Positions 9,965 through 20,742 of a stretch of DNA of 64,000 nt are shown here, piece by piece. Within the stretch, counting starts at the first letter, position 1. The number at the start of each line of letters is the position of its first letter. The stretch is from Lepidodermella squamata (Eukaryota; Gastrotricha), in the NCBI GenBank assembly GCA_047495785.1, contig JBLDXI010000028.1:1612001-1676000 (forward strand). Direction: 5' to 3'. The position numbers and the translations under genes are program-made. Below the pieces are notes generated by a model, which had not been told where the DNA came from, searched no databases, and saw nothing but the letters and a program-made list of their open reading frames with translations.

Positions 9965-10021
9965 GCGCGCATTCCGGAAATTTGACGTGCAGAGGCAAAC
10001 ACGCCAAGCTAGCATTTAATA
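9965..10021 (+). promoter_or_regulatory. Conserved upstream element of group B genes with TATA-like box (copy 2)
   Basis: ATTCCGGAAATTTGACGTGC, then AGAGGCAAACACGCCAAGC and TAGCATTTAATAG, ends 36 bp before the ATG at 10058. The stretch from about 10002 to the start codon and just past it is repeated almost unchanged at 20820-20890. Confidence 0.55.
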
Positions 10022-10057
10022 GTTTTTGGGATTCAAGTCTGATCCATCTTATCTGAT

Positions 10058-11197
10058 ATGCTAGTAAGTATTTTTTTGACAGGCATTTTGTTTCACCCTT
10101 CATTCTCTTCTACAAATGAATTATCCCTGCAGAGAGCACTAAACCTACTATCGAACTGCTCAAACCTCGGCCCAGAGACTCGGAGCCCACTCTGCTTTAA
10201 TTACAATGCCTCAGAAGGATGTAAGACATCTGCAGTCGCCGAAGTGACCTTGAGAGTCGCTGCAGGTAAAGTTGAAGCTATCAACGATCAGTTGCAGAGT
10301 TTCTCAGCTTCACTGCAGTTTAACGTGCAGTGGAAGGGCTCGTGCAATTGGCCACCTGCCGTTGCAAAGCTTGGTCCGAAGCAAAATTTTTCTTTCCCGG
10401 TTCTTGACACTATGTTCTGGCGGCCTAAATTTATCCATCTCAACCCATCCGTCACTCACATGAGTGACAGAAGAATCTCGCGAATGACCGTGTTAATAAG
10501 GCGTGATGAGAACATTCGTTTCGATTGGAGATTCAATGCGAGACTGGCTTCAACTTGCGATCTCGATGTTTCATTTTTCCCGTTTGATACTCAAATTTGC
10601 GCTGTCAAACTACAAATTGCAACCATGCGACGTTTCTGTAAATTAATGAATTACAACTTGGCAACAAAATATGACACTCATCGGGTACTCGTAGACAACT
10701 GGCGTATCGTCAACAAGTCGGTTGTAGTCAGCAACGGAAGGACCTACGAGTATATCTTCACATTTCGAAGGAAACCGGAGTTTTACATCTGGAATATAAT
10801 TCTACCGTTTGTTATTCTGACATCTATGGTATTCGTTATTCTACTCTTGGATCCCCGTCTCTCAGATCGACCAGTTCTAGCAGTGACCATTCTTTTAGCG
10901 CTGGTTTTCATGGAAGCCGACTGCTTGCAATACCTGCCATTAAAACCAGGATTTGTCATGCTGTCAGCATTCATGAAGTGCTCCGAATTTATCACTAGCA
11001 TTCTAACATTCTATTCCCTGGTTACTTGTGGGTTAGCTAACTCTTATCCAGATTGGTACGCCACTAGTCTGTTCGAGCATTCGCTGTTCGTTATTAGAAA
11101 AGGTCGTGCCATGGATATTTCTGCTTTTATCATTGTTCTATTGGCTTATGGTGTCTCTGTTACCTATTTCGTTCTAATGGTCTTATCTTATGTATGA
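10058..11197 (+). CDS. Cys-loop receptor (pLGIC) subunit, group B
   Basis: A 379-residue single-exon subunit. Signal peptide 1-18, then the group B start LSLQRALNLLSNCSNLGPE. Extracellular cysteines at 34, 46, 55 and 96 precede the motif WRPKFIHLN. The Cys-loop is C167-C181 (CDLDVSFFPFDTQIC). Pre-M1 is RRKPEFYIWNIILP, and M2 is DRPVLAVTILLALVFMEAD with acidic residues at -1', 15' and 17'. The loop to M4 carries LANSYPDWYATSLF. It is the clear duplicate of the gene at 20877-22016, and the membrane half and the 3' flank (to about 11340) are also shared. ATG 10058 is the first in frame and lies right after a GATA-like TTATCTGATATG. Confidence 0.93.
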   Translation: MLVSIFLTGILFHPSFSSTNELSLQRALNLLSNCSNLGPETRSPLCFNYNASEGCKTSAVAEVTLRVAAGKVEAINDQLQSFSASLQFNVQWKGSCNWPPAVAKLGPKQNFSFPVLDTMFWRPKFIHLNPSVTHMSDRRISRMTVLIRRDENIRFDWRFNARLASTCDLDVSFFPFDTQICAVKLQIATMRRFCKLMNYNLATKYDTHRVLVDNWRIVNKSVVVSNGRTYEYIFTFRRKPEFYIWNIILPFVILTSMVFVILLLDPRLSDRPVLAVTILLALVFMEADCLQYLPLKPGFVMLSAFMKCSEFITSILTFYSLVTCGLANSYPDWYATSLFEHSLFVIRKGRAMDISAFIIVLLAYGVSVTYFVLMVLSYV

Positions 11198-11369
11198 ATT
11201 CATAAGGAAATAATGGATTTTGCAAAAATACAGTTCTTTGTTTCCACGGTTGCTTTGTTTCCACTCGCGTATTCACCGAATTGCCATGGTCCCGCAAAGC
11301 CTAAAGGTTGTAGGCTGAATAACATGTTAGAGAGCAGATAAAAGGAGCCTTAGTAAATACATGAGATGA

Positions 11370-12165
11370 ACTAAATATTCCTACATACATGCGCATGGTA
11401 AAATTTAGCCATGGAGAAATTTAATTTCTCTATATGGCAACAATGAATTTCTCTATGGTAGCCAAGAATTTCTCTATGGCATGAAATTGCCACAAATTTG
11501 GGCAGCATTTAGCTCGGAATTAGCCTCTAAACCTCCTCATAACGCATTTTCCCGAGGATCGTCGGAAAGTCACAAAAACAGCGAAAACCTCAATTTTACG
11601 CACATTTTCAGGCCCGCCTGCGTTACGGCTCTGCGCGCGCTCCTATTGGCCAGCTTATTTTGAACTGAAATCAAAGGGCAATCTATGAATTTTACGTCGG
11701 CTTTTACATCAAAACGAAGTAAATTAATCAATCAAACGATTTAATATAGATTTGTTACGATTGAAATTTGAGAATGAAAAATTTTACGTGCATAATTTCT
11801 ACTTGGTGGTGCGCTCGCTTGAGGTCACCCGCCCTAATTTTTCAGTGCGCGTACAACTTTTTCCTTTTCAATTTTTCGAGCCGGAACCCTATATTCAATC
11901 AAAAGAGGATTGAGTTCTCTTCATTTTGGCATAAAAACCGACACAGGCGACTGATTTTAGTGGCTTCATGGAAGCAGCGTTCGTTTCCAGACTCGATCGA
12001 ACCAAGGCAGCTGATGATATCAGTTCCATGAATCTTGACCACTAATGCTTCGGCCAGCCGGAGGGCATGAAGATTTTGACGACGAATGACGGTTGACCAA
12101 AACTTAAGAATAGAATAATCCTTTATTTCTCAATGAATGATTATTGAAATCTTAAACATACGTAT
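11370..12165. mobile_element. About 0.8-kb insertion in the first A-B-C block (type unknown)
   Basis: The sequence before about 11365 matches 22017-22170, and the sequence from about 12170 (CAATGTGTAATGTAAGAAAA) matches 22220 onward, so about 800 bp is extra here. The start carries three or four copies of GAATTTCTCTATGG-like repeats (11415-11480). No coding frame of note and no clear terminal repeats were seen. It may instead be sequence deleted from the second block. Confidence 0.45.
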
Positions 12166-12843
12166 ACTTGTTGAGATATCAATGTGTAATGTAAGAAAAA
12201 TGGCTTCGAATTCATTACAAATGTTAGAGTCTCTAGATTTTAGGATCAAAATGCTTATTGGCCTGACGATTTCGCTTTTTATCTTGTTCTTTGTCGATCA
12301 ACGGGGCAACTTCGTCCATCACTGCTAGAAGTCGACGTTTCTCAGGAATCCCTGAAGTCCCTGAAAATCTCCCTTTGTTATTCTCAGGAAAGAACTGTTT
12401 TCAATGCTTTCAGCATTTTGATCAGTATACAGCCAAGTCATCTTTTTCAAACGCGACTGTTTCGAAACACTGAGACACGCATCTCGCCTGTATAATGTCT
12501 GGGCCGATCGAACGATTTCAGCCACTTAACTAAAATCAAGGCAGCGCTGTTGTCGAAAGTTGATTAAAATACACACACGTGTCAATGAGACCATGCCGGA
12601 CACTAGTATTTTTTTTATGAACGGATAATGATATGGGGTTACCTTTTAATTATGGGGTCAATTCGAAAAAATCGAAATTTCACACTTCGGTTACCAATTC
12701 TAAAACGGCCATAGTTTTGAAACGGTGTGAGATAGCGGTCTGATTGTTTCAAATTTCAAATTATTGTATTCACGTTCGAGAAGTAGCAGTAGAGGGCGAT
12801 CATAAATGCATCAAATTGAAATGTTGGCGCAGTGTCGAAGTCA
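12166..12843. other. Degraded 5' region of the first block's group C gene
   Basis: About 12170-12240 matches the DNA upstream of the intact C gene at 22385. After that the similarity is lost, and no signal peptide, Cys-loop or M1-M2 can be read on either strand up to 12843. The 5' four-fifths of this C copy appears deleted or replaced. Confidence 0.5.
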
Positions 12844-14092
12844 AAATTCCGAAATCGTCCTCCGAAATCGAAGCAACTACAACGATTTATTCGCCCTATT
12901 TTCGTGGGGTTGCACTGCCTCTTCTTTGATGACTTGTGGCCTCGCCCACATGCGCCAAGATAAGAAAGCCTTGGTTGTTTTCAAATGTGTCGTCATTTTC
13001 AAGAAACGATTCGTGGACCTTGCAGGACTGGCAGTGGCATTATTTTGCTATTTCGCTATAAATATTTACGCTTTATCAGTTGCGCATAATGCTAAATACA
13101 TTTACCGTAACTTGTAACTTGTAACTTGGCCGTGAAAATGACATTGTGATAATTCCCGAGAATCTTTATTCTGTGAGATGTTGTGATGAATTGACTATAA
13201 AGGCAGACCGTCAAAACAGCGTAGTCACGAAACAGCGAACGCGACAAAACAGCGAAATCAAAATTCCGAAATCGTCCTCCGAAATCGAAGCAACTACAAC
13301 GATTTATTCGCCCTATTTTCGTGGGGTTGCACTGCCTCTTCTTTGATGACTTGTGGCCTCGCCCACATGCGCCAAGATAAGAAAGCCTTGGTTGTTTTCA
13401 AATGTGTCGTCATTTTCAAGAAACGATTCGTGGACCTTGCAGGACTGGCAGTGGCATTATTTTGCTATTTCGCTATAAATATTTACGCTTTATCAGTTGC
13501 GCATAATGCTAAATACATTTACCGTAACTTGTAACTTGTAACTTGGCCGTGAAAATGACATTGTGATAATTCCCGAGAATCTTTATTCTGTGAGATGTTG
13601 TGATGAATTGACTATAAAGGCAGACCGTCAAAACAGCGTAGTCACGAAACAGCGAACGCGACAAAACAGCGAAATCAAAATTCCGAAATCGTCCTCCGAA
13701 ATCGAAGCAACTACAACGATTTATTCGCCCTATTTTCGTGGGGTTGCACTGCCTCTTCTTTGATGACTTGTGGCCTCGCCCACATGCGCCAAGATAAGAA
13801 AGCCTTGGTTGTTTTCAAATGTGTCGTCATTTTCAAGAAACGATTCGTGGACCTTGCAGGACTGGCAGTGGCATTATTTTGCTATTTCGCTATAAATATT
13901 TACGCTTTATCAGTTGCGCATAATGCTAAATACATTTACCGTAACTTGTAACTTGTAACTTGGCCGTGAAAATGACATTGTGATAATTCCCGAGAATCTT
14001 TATTCTGTGAGATGTTGTGATGAATTGACTATAAAGGCAGACCGTCAAAACAGCGTAGTCACGAAACAGCGAACGCGACAAAACAGCGAAAT
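12844..14092. repeat. Three tandem 417-bp units carrying a receptor gene 3' end
   Basis: The units start at 12844, 13261 and 13678; the period is exactly 417 bp and I saw no difference between copies by eye. Each unit holds AAATTCCGAAATCGTCCTCC, then the 3' end of a group C receptor gene, then about 130 bp that includes a copy of the left arm of the neighbouring foldback element (CGCGACAAAACAGCGAA). The absence of differences points to a very recent triplication or to an assembly artefact. Confidence 0.85.
12879..13951 (+). pseudogene. Triplicated M3-M4 fragment of a group C pLGIC gene
   Basis: In each unit a frame reads SNYNDLFALFSWGCTA, an M3, the short loop HMRQDKKALVVFKC and an M4 ending INIYALSVAHNAKYI, then a stop. 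This equals residues from about 301 to the end of the group C protein at 22385-23521. No Cys-loop, M1 or M2 is present. The three pieces lie at about 12879-13117, 13296-13534 and 13713-13951. They are the remains of the third gene of the first A-B-C block and cannot make a channel. Confidence 0.85.
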
Positions 14093-15571
14093 TACCACTT
14101 GCGACGTAACAGAGTGCGACGGAACAACGATTAAGGCTAAACGCGACATAACAGCGTTGAAAAGTATTATTATTACTAAAAACGCGACAAAACAGCGAAG
14201 GACGAAAACAGCTGTTGCTATTAAATAAACAGCATAGGCTAGAAAACACCGCGCGTTATTACTCAATAAATTAATTAGTTAATAATCTATACTAATCTAT
14301 TGTCTCTGTACTCTGTATACTGTCTCTTGGAGCTCGGTGGGTAGCTCGATAGATCCAGTATCAAAATGTTTTACCGTATTTTACCGCGGTCATTTATGGG
14401 TCATTTCGTTGTGTATAGGTGGATCAGATGAAATCAGATCCTCGAAAAAACTCGAATTTCGACACTGTCGCTATATGGTGATGCTAAATGATTATTTTTG
14501 TTTGACTTACAGGGTGGAATGAATCGTAATCCAATGGAATTAAAAGCAATTTTTCGTCCGTGGAATCGACGCGACTGATCGATCAGCCGTTGAAAAAAGA
14601 AAAAAAAATTGAAATCCGATCTGTTGATCAGCCACTGATAATCGATTATCGGTTACAGATACGAAAGATTTGATGTCGCCATCTTGTTCAGCGGCATTTT
14701 TTACCCTATTAATTTTGATGCACCTGTGCCTCCTTATAACGCAGTTATCGCGGAATCATTTTCGGTAGGGATTAATTAGGCGGTTTATTAGACCTTGATT
14801 GCCCTCCTATCAGCGCGGCATTTCAAATTGACAATTTCAAGTTAACCCGAAAAACCGCTTCAGCAACGACATCAACTCCAACTGAAAATGATTAGGGCGG
14901 ATTAAGTCGACTAGGCAAACAAGAGTGGTAGCGCGGTTGACCGTGCTCTATTTGCACACGCTGTGGGAGGCCCGCCGCCTGTCTCCCTCGGGCTTGGGTG
15001 TCTTTCGGTAGTGCATTGGCACCATGTTGATGACGATAAGCTGTGCGTAAGGTAGTAAAGATTAAGACGCATCGTAAAATACGCGAATGCCTTAAATTTC
15101 AATGCTGCCGTACTCTACAACAATTTGAATAAAATTTCGTTTAGTATACCTACCATATCTGGGTGAATATCATAAGTGGATATTAGCACGATGGATATTG
15201 GCCTGAAGGCTGGCTATGTAGGCCCGAGGCGCAGCCGAATGCCGGAAAAGTGACCTGAGGGACGAACATCCATCGCTGTCCACCGATGACACCCGGATAT
15301 CCGGCGTCAAAAATCATCATCAAATCATGATAATGAAAATGATCCGGCCCAAGATGCCGGGGCCACGTTGAGGTATCGTTATAGCTATTAGGTAACTTTA
15401 AACTGGAATATTGCGACGTGACATTCCAGCCTAAAATATAACGGTATGACCAAGCAAGCGCGGTAATACAGTAAAGATTGATTTAAAAGAAATCAGTTAA
15501 CTACACATCCACCTTAAATTTTAGCTCAAGACGATACATGCAGCAAGAGGCGCATCAGTTTTCCAATTAAA

Positions 15572-15605
<34 letters not shown>

Positions 15606-15820
15606 TTAAAACGCGTGTGCCGCTGTTTATAGTGTTTATGCTGTTTTGTCGCGTTCGCGCGCTCTTAGTGCGTAATATTATATATTTTGAATATTTTGCA
15701 CACTGTTCCGTGGTTTACGCTGTTTCGTCGCGTGCTGTTATTGGTTTCGCTGTTTTGTCGCGTTCGCTGTTTCGTGTCTACGCTGTTATGTCGCCGTGCC
15801 ACTATAAAAGGATTGAGAAA
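14029..15820. mobile_element. Foldback-type element with CGCGACAAAACAGCG-rich arms
   Basis: The left arm (from CTATAAAGGCAG near 14029 to about 14215) carries several copies of ACGCGACAAAACAGCGAA. The right arm (about 15610-15820) carries the reverse complements, ending in CTATAAAAGG seen from the other strand. The core 14065-14092 against 15744-15775 is almost perfect. The middle (14230-15580) has no gene; an (AAT)n microsatellite lies at about 15578-15604. Exact ends and target duplication are not clear. The left arm is also part of each 417-bp unit. Confidence 0.55.
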
Positions 15821-15968
15821 ATGACAGTAAAAATTAACTGATAAAATGATGACCATCGATGGTCAAATTGTCGATCAGCAAATTAAAACTAGGGAAATGA
15901 AACGATTCATGAAATTAAAATAAAAAATAGCTGATAAAATGATCACATTTTCAATAATAAATTTCTTG

Positions 15969-16518
15969 CTAGCGGGCAGATTCCGGTATTTTCGTGAGAC
16001 CATTCCACTTGAAGCATCTTCCAACTTTTTCCCAACGTAGTTCATAGTCGTCGGTCGAGTAGTCGAAGGCAAAGAAGCCTTTTCTAATTTCCCTATCAAT
16101 TTCAGCGATTTTTCGCAGAATGGCCCTTTCCTTGTGGCCTACGTATAGCGTTCGAACACGCCGTCATCATCGTCGGGGTTTTCGAACATCCAGGCTTTCC
16201 AAGCAGAACCGGGGGCTGTTGCTGACTTGCCGCTCATCGCCATGAAGCAATGCATGTGACGAAGCTTTCGCATTTGTAAGGGAGACCAGTTACCAGTATT
16301 AACTACAACTTTATTTGAATTCATGAATTAGTTCATGAATTCATGAGTCGCGAAACCGTAAGTATTTACTGTATCAAGATTTGCCGCAGGCTCACCTTGC
16401 GTTCGGGTTGGTGCGTCTCCGCAATCGCCTTGTTGAACTCGGCCATGAATTCGGTGTCAGTTGGGGTGTTGGTCGATGCTTCAGCGAGTTTCCGCTTTTT
16501 CCCCGGAGCAGCAGCCAT
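15969..16518 (-). pseudogene. Small gene of unknown family, probably broken
   Basis: ATG at 16518 opens MAAAPGKKRKLAEAS, a likely nuclear-localisation start, and runs 41 codons to an AAG/GTGAGC splice-donor-like site at 16396. A second frame (about 16139-16324) reads NTGNWSPLQMRKLRHMH and then ends with an acidic run PDDDDGVFERY. A 50-nt GT-AG intron there would join it in frame to KGFFAFDYSTDDYELRW, ending at TAG 15969. The first junction cannot be closed in frame with any GT-AG pair I tried, so I call it a pseudogene or a misread model. I do not recognise the family. It lies inside the DNA inserted downstream of the broken group C copy, so it may belong to a transposon. Confidence 0.35.
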
Positions 16519-17076
16519 GAGAATGCAAAATTGTAGCTTCAAGTTGTAAAAGTTGAAGGTAAAAAATAATTAACAACGATGTAAAACGATGGAAATGATG
16601 TAGAATTTACGAAATGACGATATGACGAAGTGACTAAATGCCCTGAAAATTGAAAAGTTTCAATTTCACTGCGTTTCACGGCGCGCGACTCATTTTTGGC
16701 CACTGAACTTCGACCTGCAAAACGGCAGTATAATGCCACTTCAACCTTCACAGAATCAATTGCTTTTATCGGTCGTCGACCGGGATTTGACCAATCGATC
16801 GAGAATTGACTGGAGATGTTTTTGGTATATAGTTTAAAGCGAAACAAGTTACCGGAGACGTAAGAGGTTCAACAAATCATATTCCCGGCCAAGTTACCCC
16901 ACACCCCACACCACGGTAATTTGCTAAATTTCAATATTTAGAGAATAAATTCCGAAAACTGATCCCGAACTGATCCTCATGATGATGCCAACTTATACCT
17001 TTATATCTGATTTCGAAGAGATCTGTAATCTGTCGCTTTATTTGGCAGAAAATGCGCTATTCGATCAATCGATGCG
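16519..17076. other. Non-coding; contains the displaced 3' flank of the first group C copy
   Basis: 16519-16915 shows no gene. From about 16918 to 17076 the sequence matches 23517-23680, the DNA just after the intact C gene's stop (GAATAAATTC, AACTTATACC, AAGAGATCTGT, TCTGTCGCT). This places the original end of the first C gene about 3 kb to the left and shows that the material between was inserted. Confidence 0.7.
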
Positions 17077-17079
17077 TTA

Positions 17080-18490
17080 AGCTGGATTCACTAATGCGCG
17101 ATTTGTCGTGCGCGACAATCACGCTGTTGCACGCGACAATCGCGCCTGTGCTCACTAACTCCCGTCGCGTGTCGCAGGCGTCGAATCAGTGTCGCGCGCG
17201 ACTGTCCTGGCTACTATTCACAAAGTCGAGCTCGAAACAATGCGCACGTTGAACGGTCGGGCGCGCACGTAAACAATATAAATCGTCGCGAGCGCACGGT
17301 TTGTCGTGTAGGAATTTCGACCGGGCGACAGGCGGAAGACGTCACGAATTACTGTTGAAATCAAGCCGCGCTAGGTGACAAATTAGCGGAATTTTGAAAA
17401 AGATACTTGGATCGCGAATCGCGAATACGACGGCATACCGGTGCTACTTATATCATGTCAAACATAAGCCACAGTTCTGTCTGCAGTTATTTGGAAATTT
17501 AATGGACTAATGTTATAGTGATGTATATAAAAAAATTAAAATCTTAAGTTTCCGCGTGCGCCTGAAGAGAAAACATCATTTTATTCCCTTGCTCACATAA
17601 ATGTGCGCAAGTAGATCTTTGCCGAGGACTCCAGATAATATACGCGTGAAATAGGTTAATTAAAGATGGGAATTTCGAATACTGTATATCTACTAATTTT
17701 CGGTGGTCACTAATTTTCGGTTTGATCTTTGAATTCGGTGTTTTTGAGGAAACACCGAATTCAAAATCACCGAAAATAAATTCGGTCAATTCATTGTTCT
17801 TTTCTACAATACAGCTGTATTATGGTAAAATAGGGTAAAATGTGCCAAAATTGTGTTACCCGCAATTTTAGGTAGTAAGGATATTGGAAGTAACAGATAT
17901 TGATGCTGCTAAAGCAGCGATTATCTCCTCATAGCGTGTAAAAACACGAAATTGAAGCACTGAAATAAATTTTCAAGTGACTAATTTTGAAAAATTTTCT
18001 CAGGAGCTACTCTCAAACCGAATTCAAATCCACCGAAATTAAATGTACAGGTCCGAAATCTCCAAAACCGAAAATTAGTGACCACCGAAAATTAGTAGAT
18101 ATACAGTATCTTCGATCAAAATTCATCAGAATTGCGGTGATATACATAGATAGGTACTTACTAGGAGGATATTTTTTTAATAAATCACAACTTTTCATAA
18201 AACTGCTCATTTTGCGCCATCTCGTGAGATCTGGGGTAAAGTATTATAAAACTCACGAATTCGACGCGTAAAAAAAAGAAGAAGGTCACCCTACCGACGA
18301 TGTCACAGTTACCGGCGATGTTTCTTTTTATTACTCGGGGCGCGCTGCTCAAGACTTGTCGCGCGTTGCTATTGTATTGTGCGCGCGCGACTGTGACTAT
18401 CACGGGACCCCGCGGATTTGTAAAATTGCCACGCAAAAAAAATTTCGCGCGCGATTTTGTCGCAACTGTCGCACATTAGTGAATCCAGCT
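17080..18490. mobile_element. 1.4-kb DNA transposon with TTA target duplication (PIF/Harbinger-like)
   Basis: The ends are AGCTGGATTCACTAATGCGC and, on the other strand, AGCTGGATTCACTAATGTGC, flanked on both sides by TTA (17077-17079 and 18491-18493). A 3-bp TWA duplication is the habit of PIF/Harbinger elements. There is no transposase, so it is non-autonomous. A second element is nested inside at 17682-18106. Confidence 0.7.
17682..18106. mobile_element. Nested 425-bp MITE with TA duplication
   Basis: Inverted repeats of about 43 bp begin CTGTATATCTACTAATTTTC at 17682 and end with its reverse complement at 18106. TA flanks both sides (17680-17681 and 18107-18108), as for Tc1/mariner-type MITEs. 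Just inside the left arm is a second hairpin, GAATTCGGTGTTT ... AAACACCGAATTC (about 17732-17763). Confidence 0.75.
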
Positions 18491-18493
18491 TTA

Positions 18494-19219
18494 TGGTGCT
18501 TTCACAAATGCGTCCGACGGTGAAAACTTCGGCTAGCAACTCGCAAACTTCGGTAGAGTGAAGCCAAACGTCGGAGAGCGGACGCGCGCGCGCGCGGTCG
18601 GGCGCCCGAAGTCTCTATTGTTTAGTCGCCGAAGTTGCTGGGTGTCACGCACTTGAGCGCGCATGCATGCGAGTGGCAGGGGTCAGGCAGAAAAATTTCC
18701 ATTTCAGAGTTAAAGCTGAATTCAACTAAGTAATCAGACGTGAAATGCGATGCGAATTATAAACATCTAAATTTCATCGAAAAATTATGTGATTGAGACG
18801 CATGATTTGCATATCATCAATTTTTTCTTGCCTTTTGTGGTATATTTGGAACTAATTTTCATGACTCGTCGTAATTCAAGACGACTTGAGTGTTTTACAG
18901 TCAGTCAAGCAGTCGAATGGCCGCGCGCGAGCTTACGTTTATTGGTGTGCGTGTAATAATAGTGCGCGCTACAAGCTTCGGTTCGGACGCACTTCGGACG
19001 GTAGTTTTGGGGGCCTCCGATCCGACGTTCTTTGTTGTGCGTGCGCGCGCCGCGTCGGACGCGCTATTGTTTAAACTTCGGGCGCGCGGGCCGAAGTGCG
19101 CGCGTTTGTGAAAGGAAATCTAAACGTCGGACAATTATTACGCTACTTCGGGAGCCTATTACGAAACTTCGGGCGCCGAAAACGTCGGACGCTCGTCGGA
19201 CGCATTTGTGAAAGCACCA
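18494..19219. mobile_element. 726-bp inverted-repeat element abutting the previous one
   Basis: The left end TGGTGCTTTCACAAATGCGT is matched perfectly on the opposite strand at the right end, and the identity runs at least 25 bp. The interior is CpG-rich with CGTCGGAC-type strings. The ends share TTCAC.AATGCG with the neighbour at 17080-18490, so both may use one transposase. It begins directly at the neighbour's right target site. A clean target duplication is not visible. Confidence 0.65.
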
Positions 19220-19317
19220 TTCGATTTCAGACCCGCAGATGAGACGGATCGATGGAACTGGTAGGGATGATCCCTACCATCCCTAGCGGTAGTTAGCTCT
19301 CTTGTAATATTGCTTGT

Positions 19318-19351
19318 TCGCAATATCCGACCTCGGCTCTCGGCTTTCAAA
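19318..19351 (+). promoter_or_regulatory. Conserved upstream element of group A receptor genes (copy 3)
   Basis: TCGCAATATCCGACCTCGGC followed by TCTCGGCTTTCAAA lies 107 bp before the ATG at 19425. It marks the start of the second A-B-C block. Confidence 0.55.
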
Positions 19352-19424
19352 ACTAACCATGTAGCATTATACCCTCTAGTGATTACAGCTTCATCCTTCG
19401 CAATTATAATTATAACATTGAATA

Positions 19425-20624
19425 ATGACTGTAAAATCGCTATTAATCATTTTGAAGCCAACTGAACATGCGTTTCCAATCCTCATTTCCCTAATTCTTG
19501 CATCGGAAATCAATGGCAGCCAGCAATTGTTTGATCTATCGAACGCGCGAAGTTTGGACCTAATCGCGAGGTGTAACCATTTTTCAAGTGAAGTGATGAA
19601 CCCAAACTGTAATATCAGCAAATCATTCGACTATCTGGATCATTCCTGTACGAGAACAACTATAGAAACAAATTTCATGACAAGGATGTTCTATGGAATC
19701 GATGATGTGGCTGAAACCTTCAAAGTGCACGCCGAATTTCGATTCTTGTGGTCAGTGACCTGCGAAAAATTGGGCGACTTGAACGGGACCATTTTCTATC
19801 CGAATGCAAGTCTTTTCTGGCGACCGCAATTCAGGCATGAAAATGCCATCGACGATCCAACCATGGCTCATTTACAATCCGTTTTTTATGTTGATATTCG
19901 CTCGCGACGTGTAACATTTCACATGCGGCTGAGCGGAATTTTCGAGTCATCCTGCAATATTAATCTCCGAAATTTTCCGTTCGATATGCAAAGTTGCCGG
20001 GTAATACTAAGATTGGACAACAATGCTTATGACAATGTTGTCATAACAGACGTAAAAGGCACAATTTGGAGTTTTGGGCCGTACACTAAGGATAATTGGG
20101 AAGTGATCAGAAATGGTGCCAAGCTTGTGACGCTTGTGGGCGATCTAAATCCTTATTTCTACTTCATCTTAAAACGCCGTTCGGATTTCTACATTCGGTT
20201 TCTGATAATACCGTGCGCTGTTTTGACCAACCTCCAATTCCTTTCCATTGCTATCCACGCCTCAAAGCCTTTGAGGCCAGGTTTTGCGATCACAATTCTT
20301 CTTGCTATGACGTTTCTGCGAGTTGAGATAAGTAACAGAACACCAGCTAAGCCTGGCAGGATGTTGCTAACGGATTATACACGTGGATGTGAACTTCTCA
20401 CTTTATTCATCACTCTTTATGCCTTTATAACATGCCATTTCGCGAAAAAATTCCCAAAATGGTTCAACAGCAATGTGATTGTGATTGGAAAATGGAAGCT
20501 TTCCCGAAATAGGTTATGTGACACAATCGCTTGTTCGGTAACTCTCATTGCGTTCTGTCTTTTAAATGTTTTCCTATTCGAGTATAAATTTGAGAATGAA
20601 AAAAGAGGCGAAGATACAATTTGA
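19425..20624 (+). CDS. Cys-loop receptor (pLGIC) subunit, group A
   Basis: A 399-residue single-exon subunit and the duplicate of the gene at 8694. It starts with the same hydrophobic leader (KPTEHAFPIL) and ARSLDLIARCNHF. The Cys-loop is C177-C191 (CNINLRNFPFDMQSC). M2 is LRPGFAITILLAMTFLRVE without an acidic -1' residue. The tail is longer than in its relatives: after M4 it adds a charged end FENEKRGEDTI, because the reading frame passes the point where 8694 stops. The extracellular half has many amino-acid changes against 8694, while M1-M3 is nearly unchanged. A group B gene follows after 252 bp. Confidence 0.93.
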   Translation: MTVKSLLIILKPTEHAFPILISLILASEINGSQQLFDLSNARSLDLIARCNHFSSEVMNPNCNISKSFDYLDHSCTRTTIETNFMTRMFYGIDDVAETFKVHAEFRFLWSVTCEKLGDLNGTIFYPNASLFWRPQFRHENAIDDPTMAHLQSVFYVDIRSRRVTFHMRLSGIFESSCNINLRNFPFDMQSCRVILRLDNNAYDNVVITDVKGTIWSFGPYTKDNWEVIRNGAKLVTLVGDLNPYFYFILKRRSDFYIRFLIIPCAVLTNLQFLSIAIHASKPLRPGFAITILLAMTFLRVEISNRTPAKPGRMLLTDYTRGCELLTLFITLYAFITCHFAKKFPKWFNSNVIVIGKWKLSRNRLCDTIACSVTLIAFCLLNVFLFEYKFENEKRGEDTI

Positions 20625-20742
20625 CTGAATCATTAAGCCTGATCAACATCTCTCGTAGCGTTCATCCTTTAGTTTTTCATCTCTTCAATTCGACTATGAC
20701 AATCATATTTCTGTTTGAAATTTGCACTGCCGACGTGTGAAG

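Noticed and set aside
13926-14266. Minus-strand frames of 73-107 codons across the triplicated unit and foldback arm
   Set aside because: They read through the degenerate CGCGACAAAACAGCG repeat; no start context or domain.
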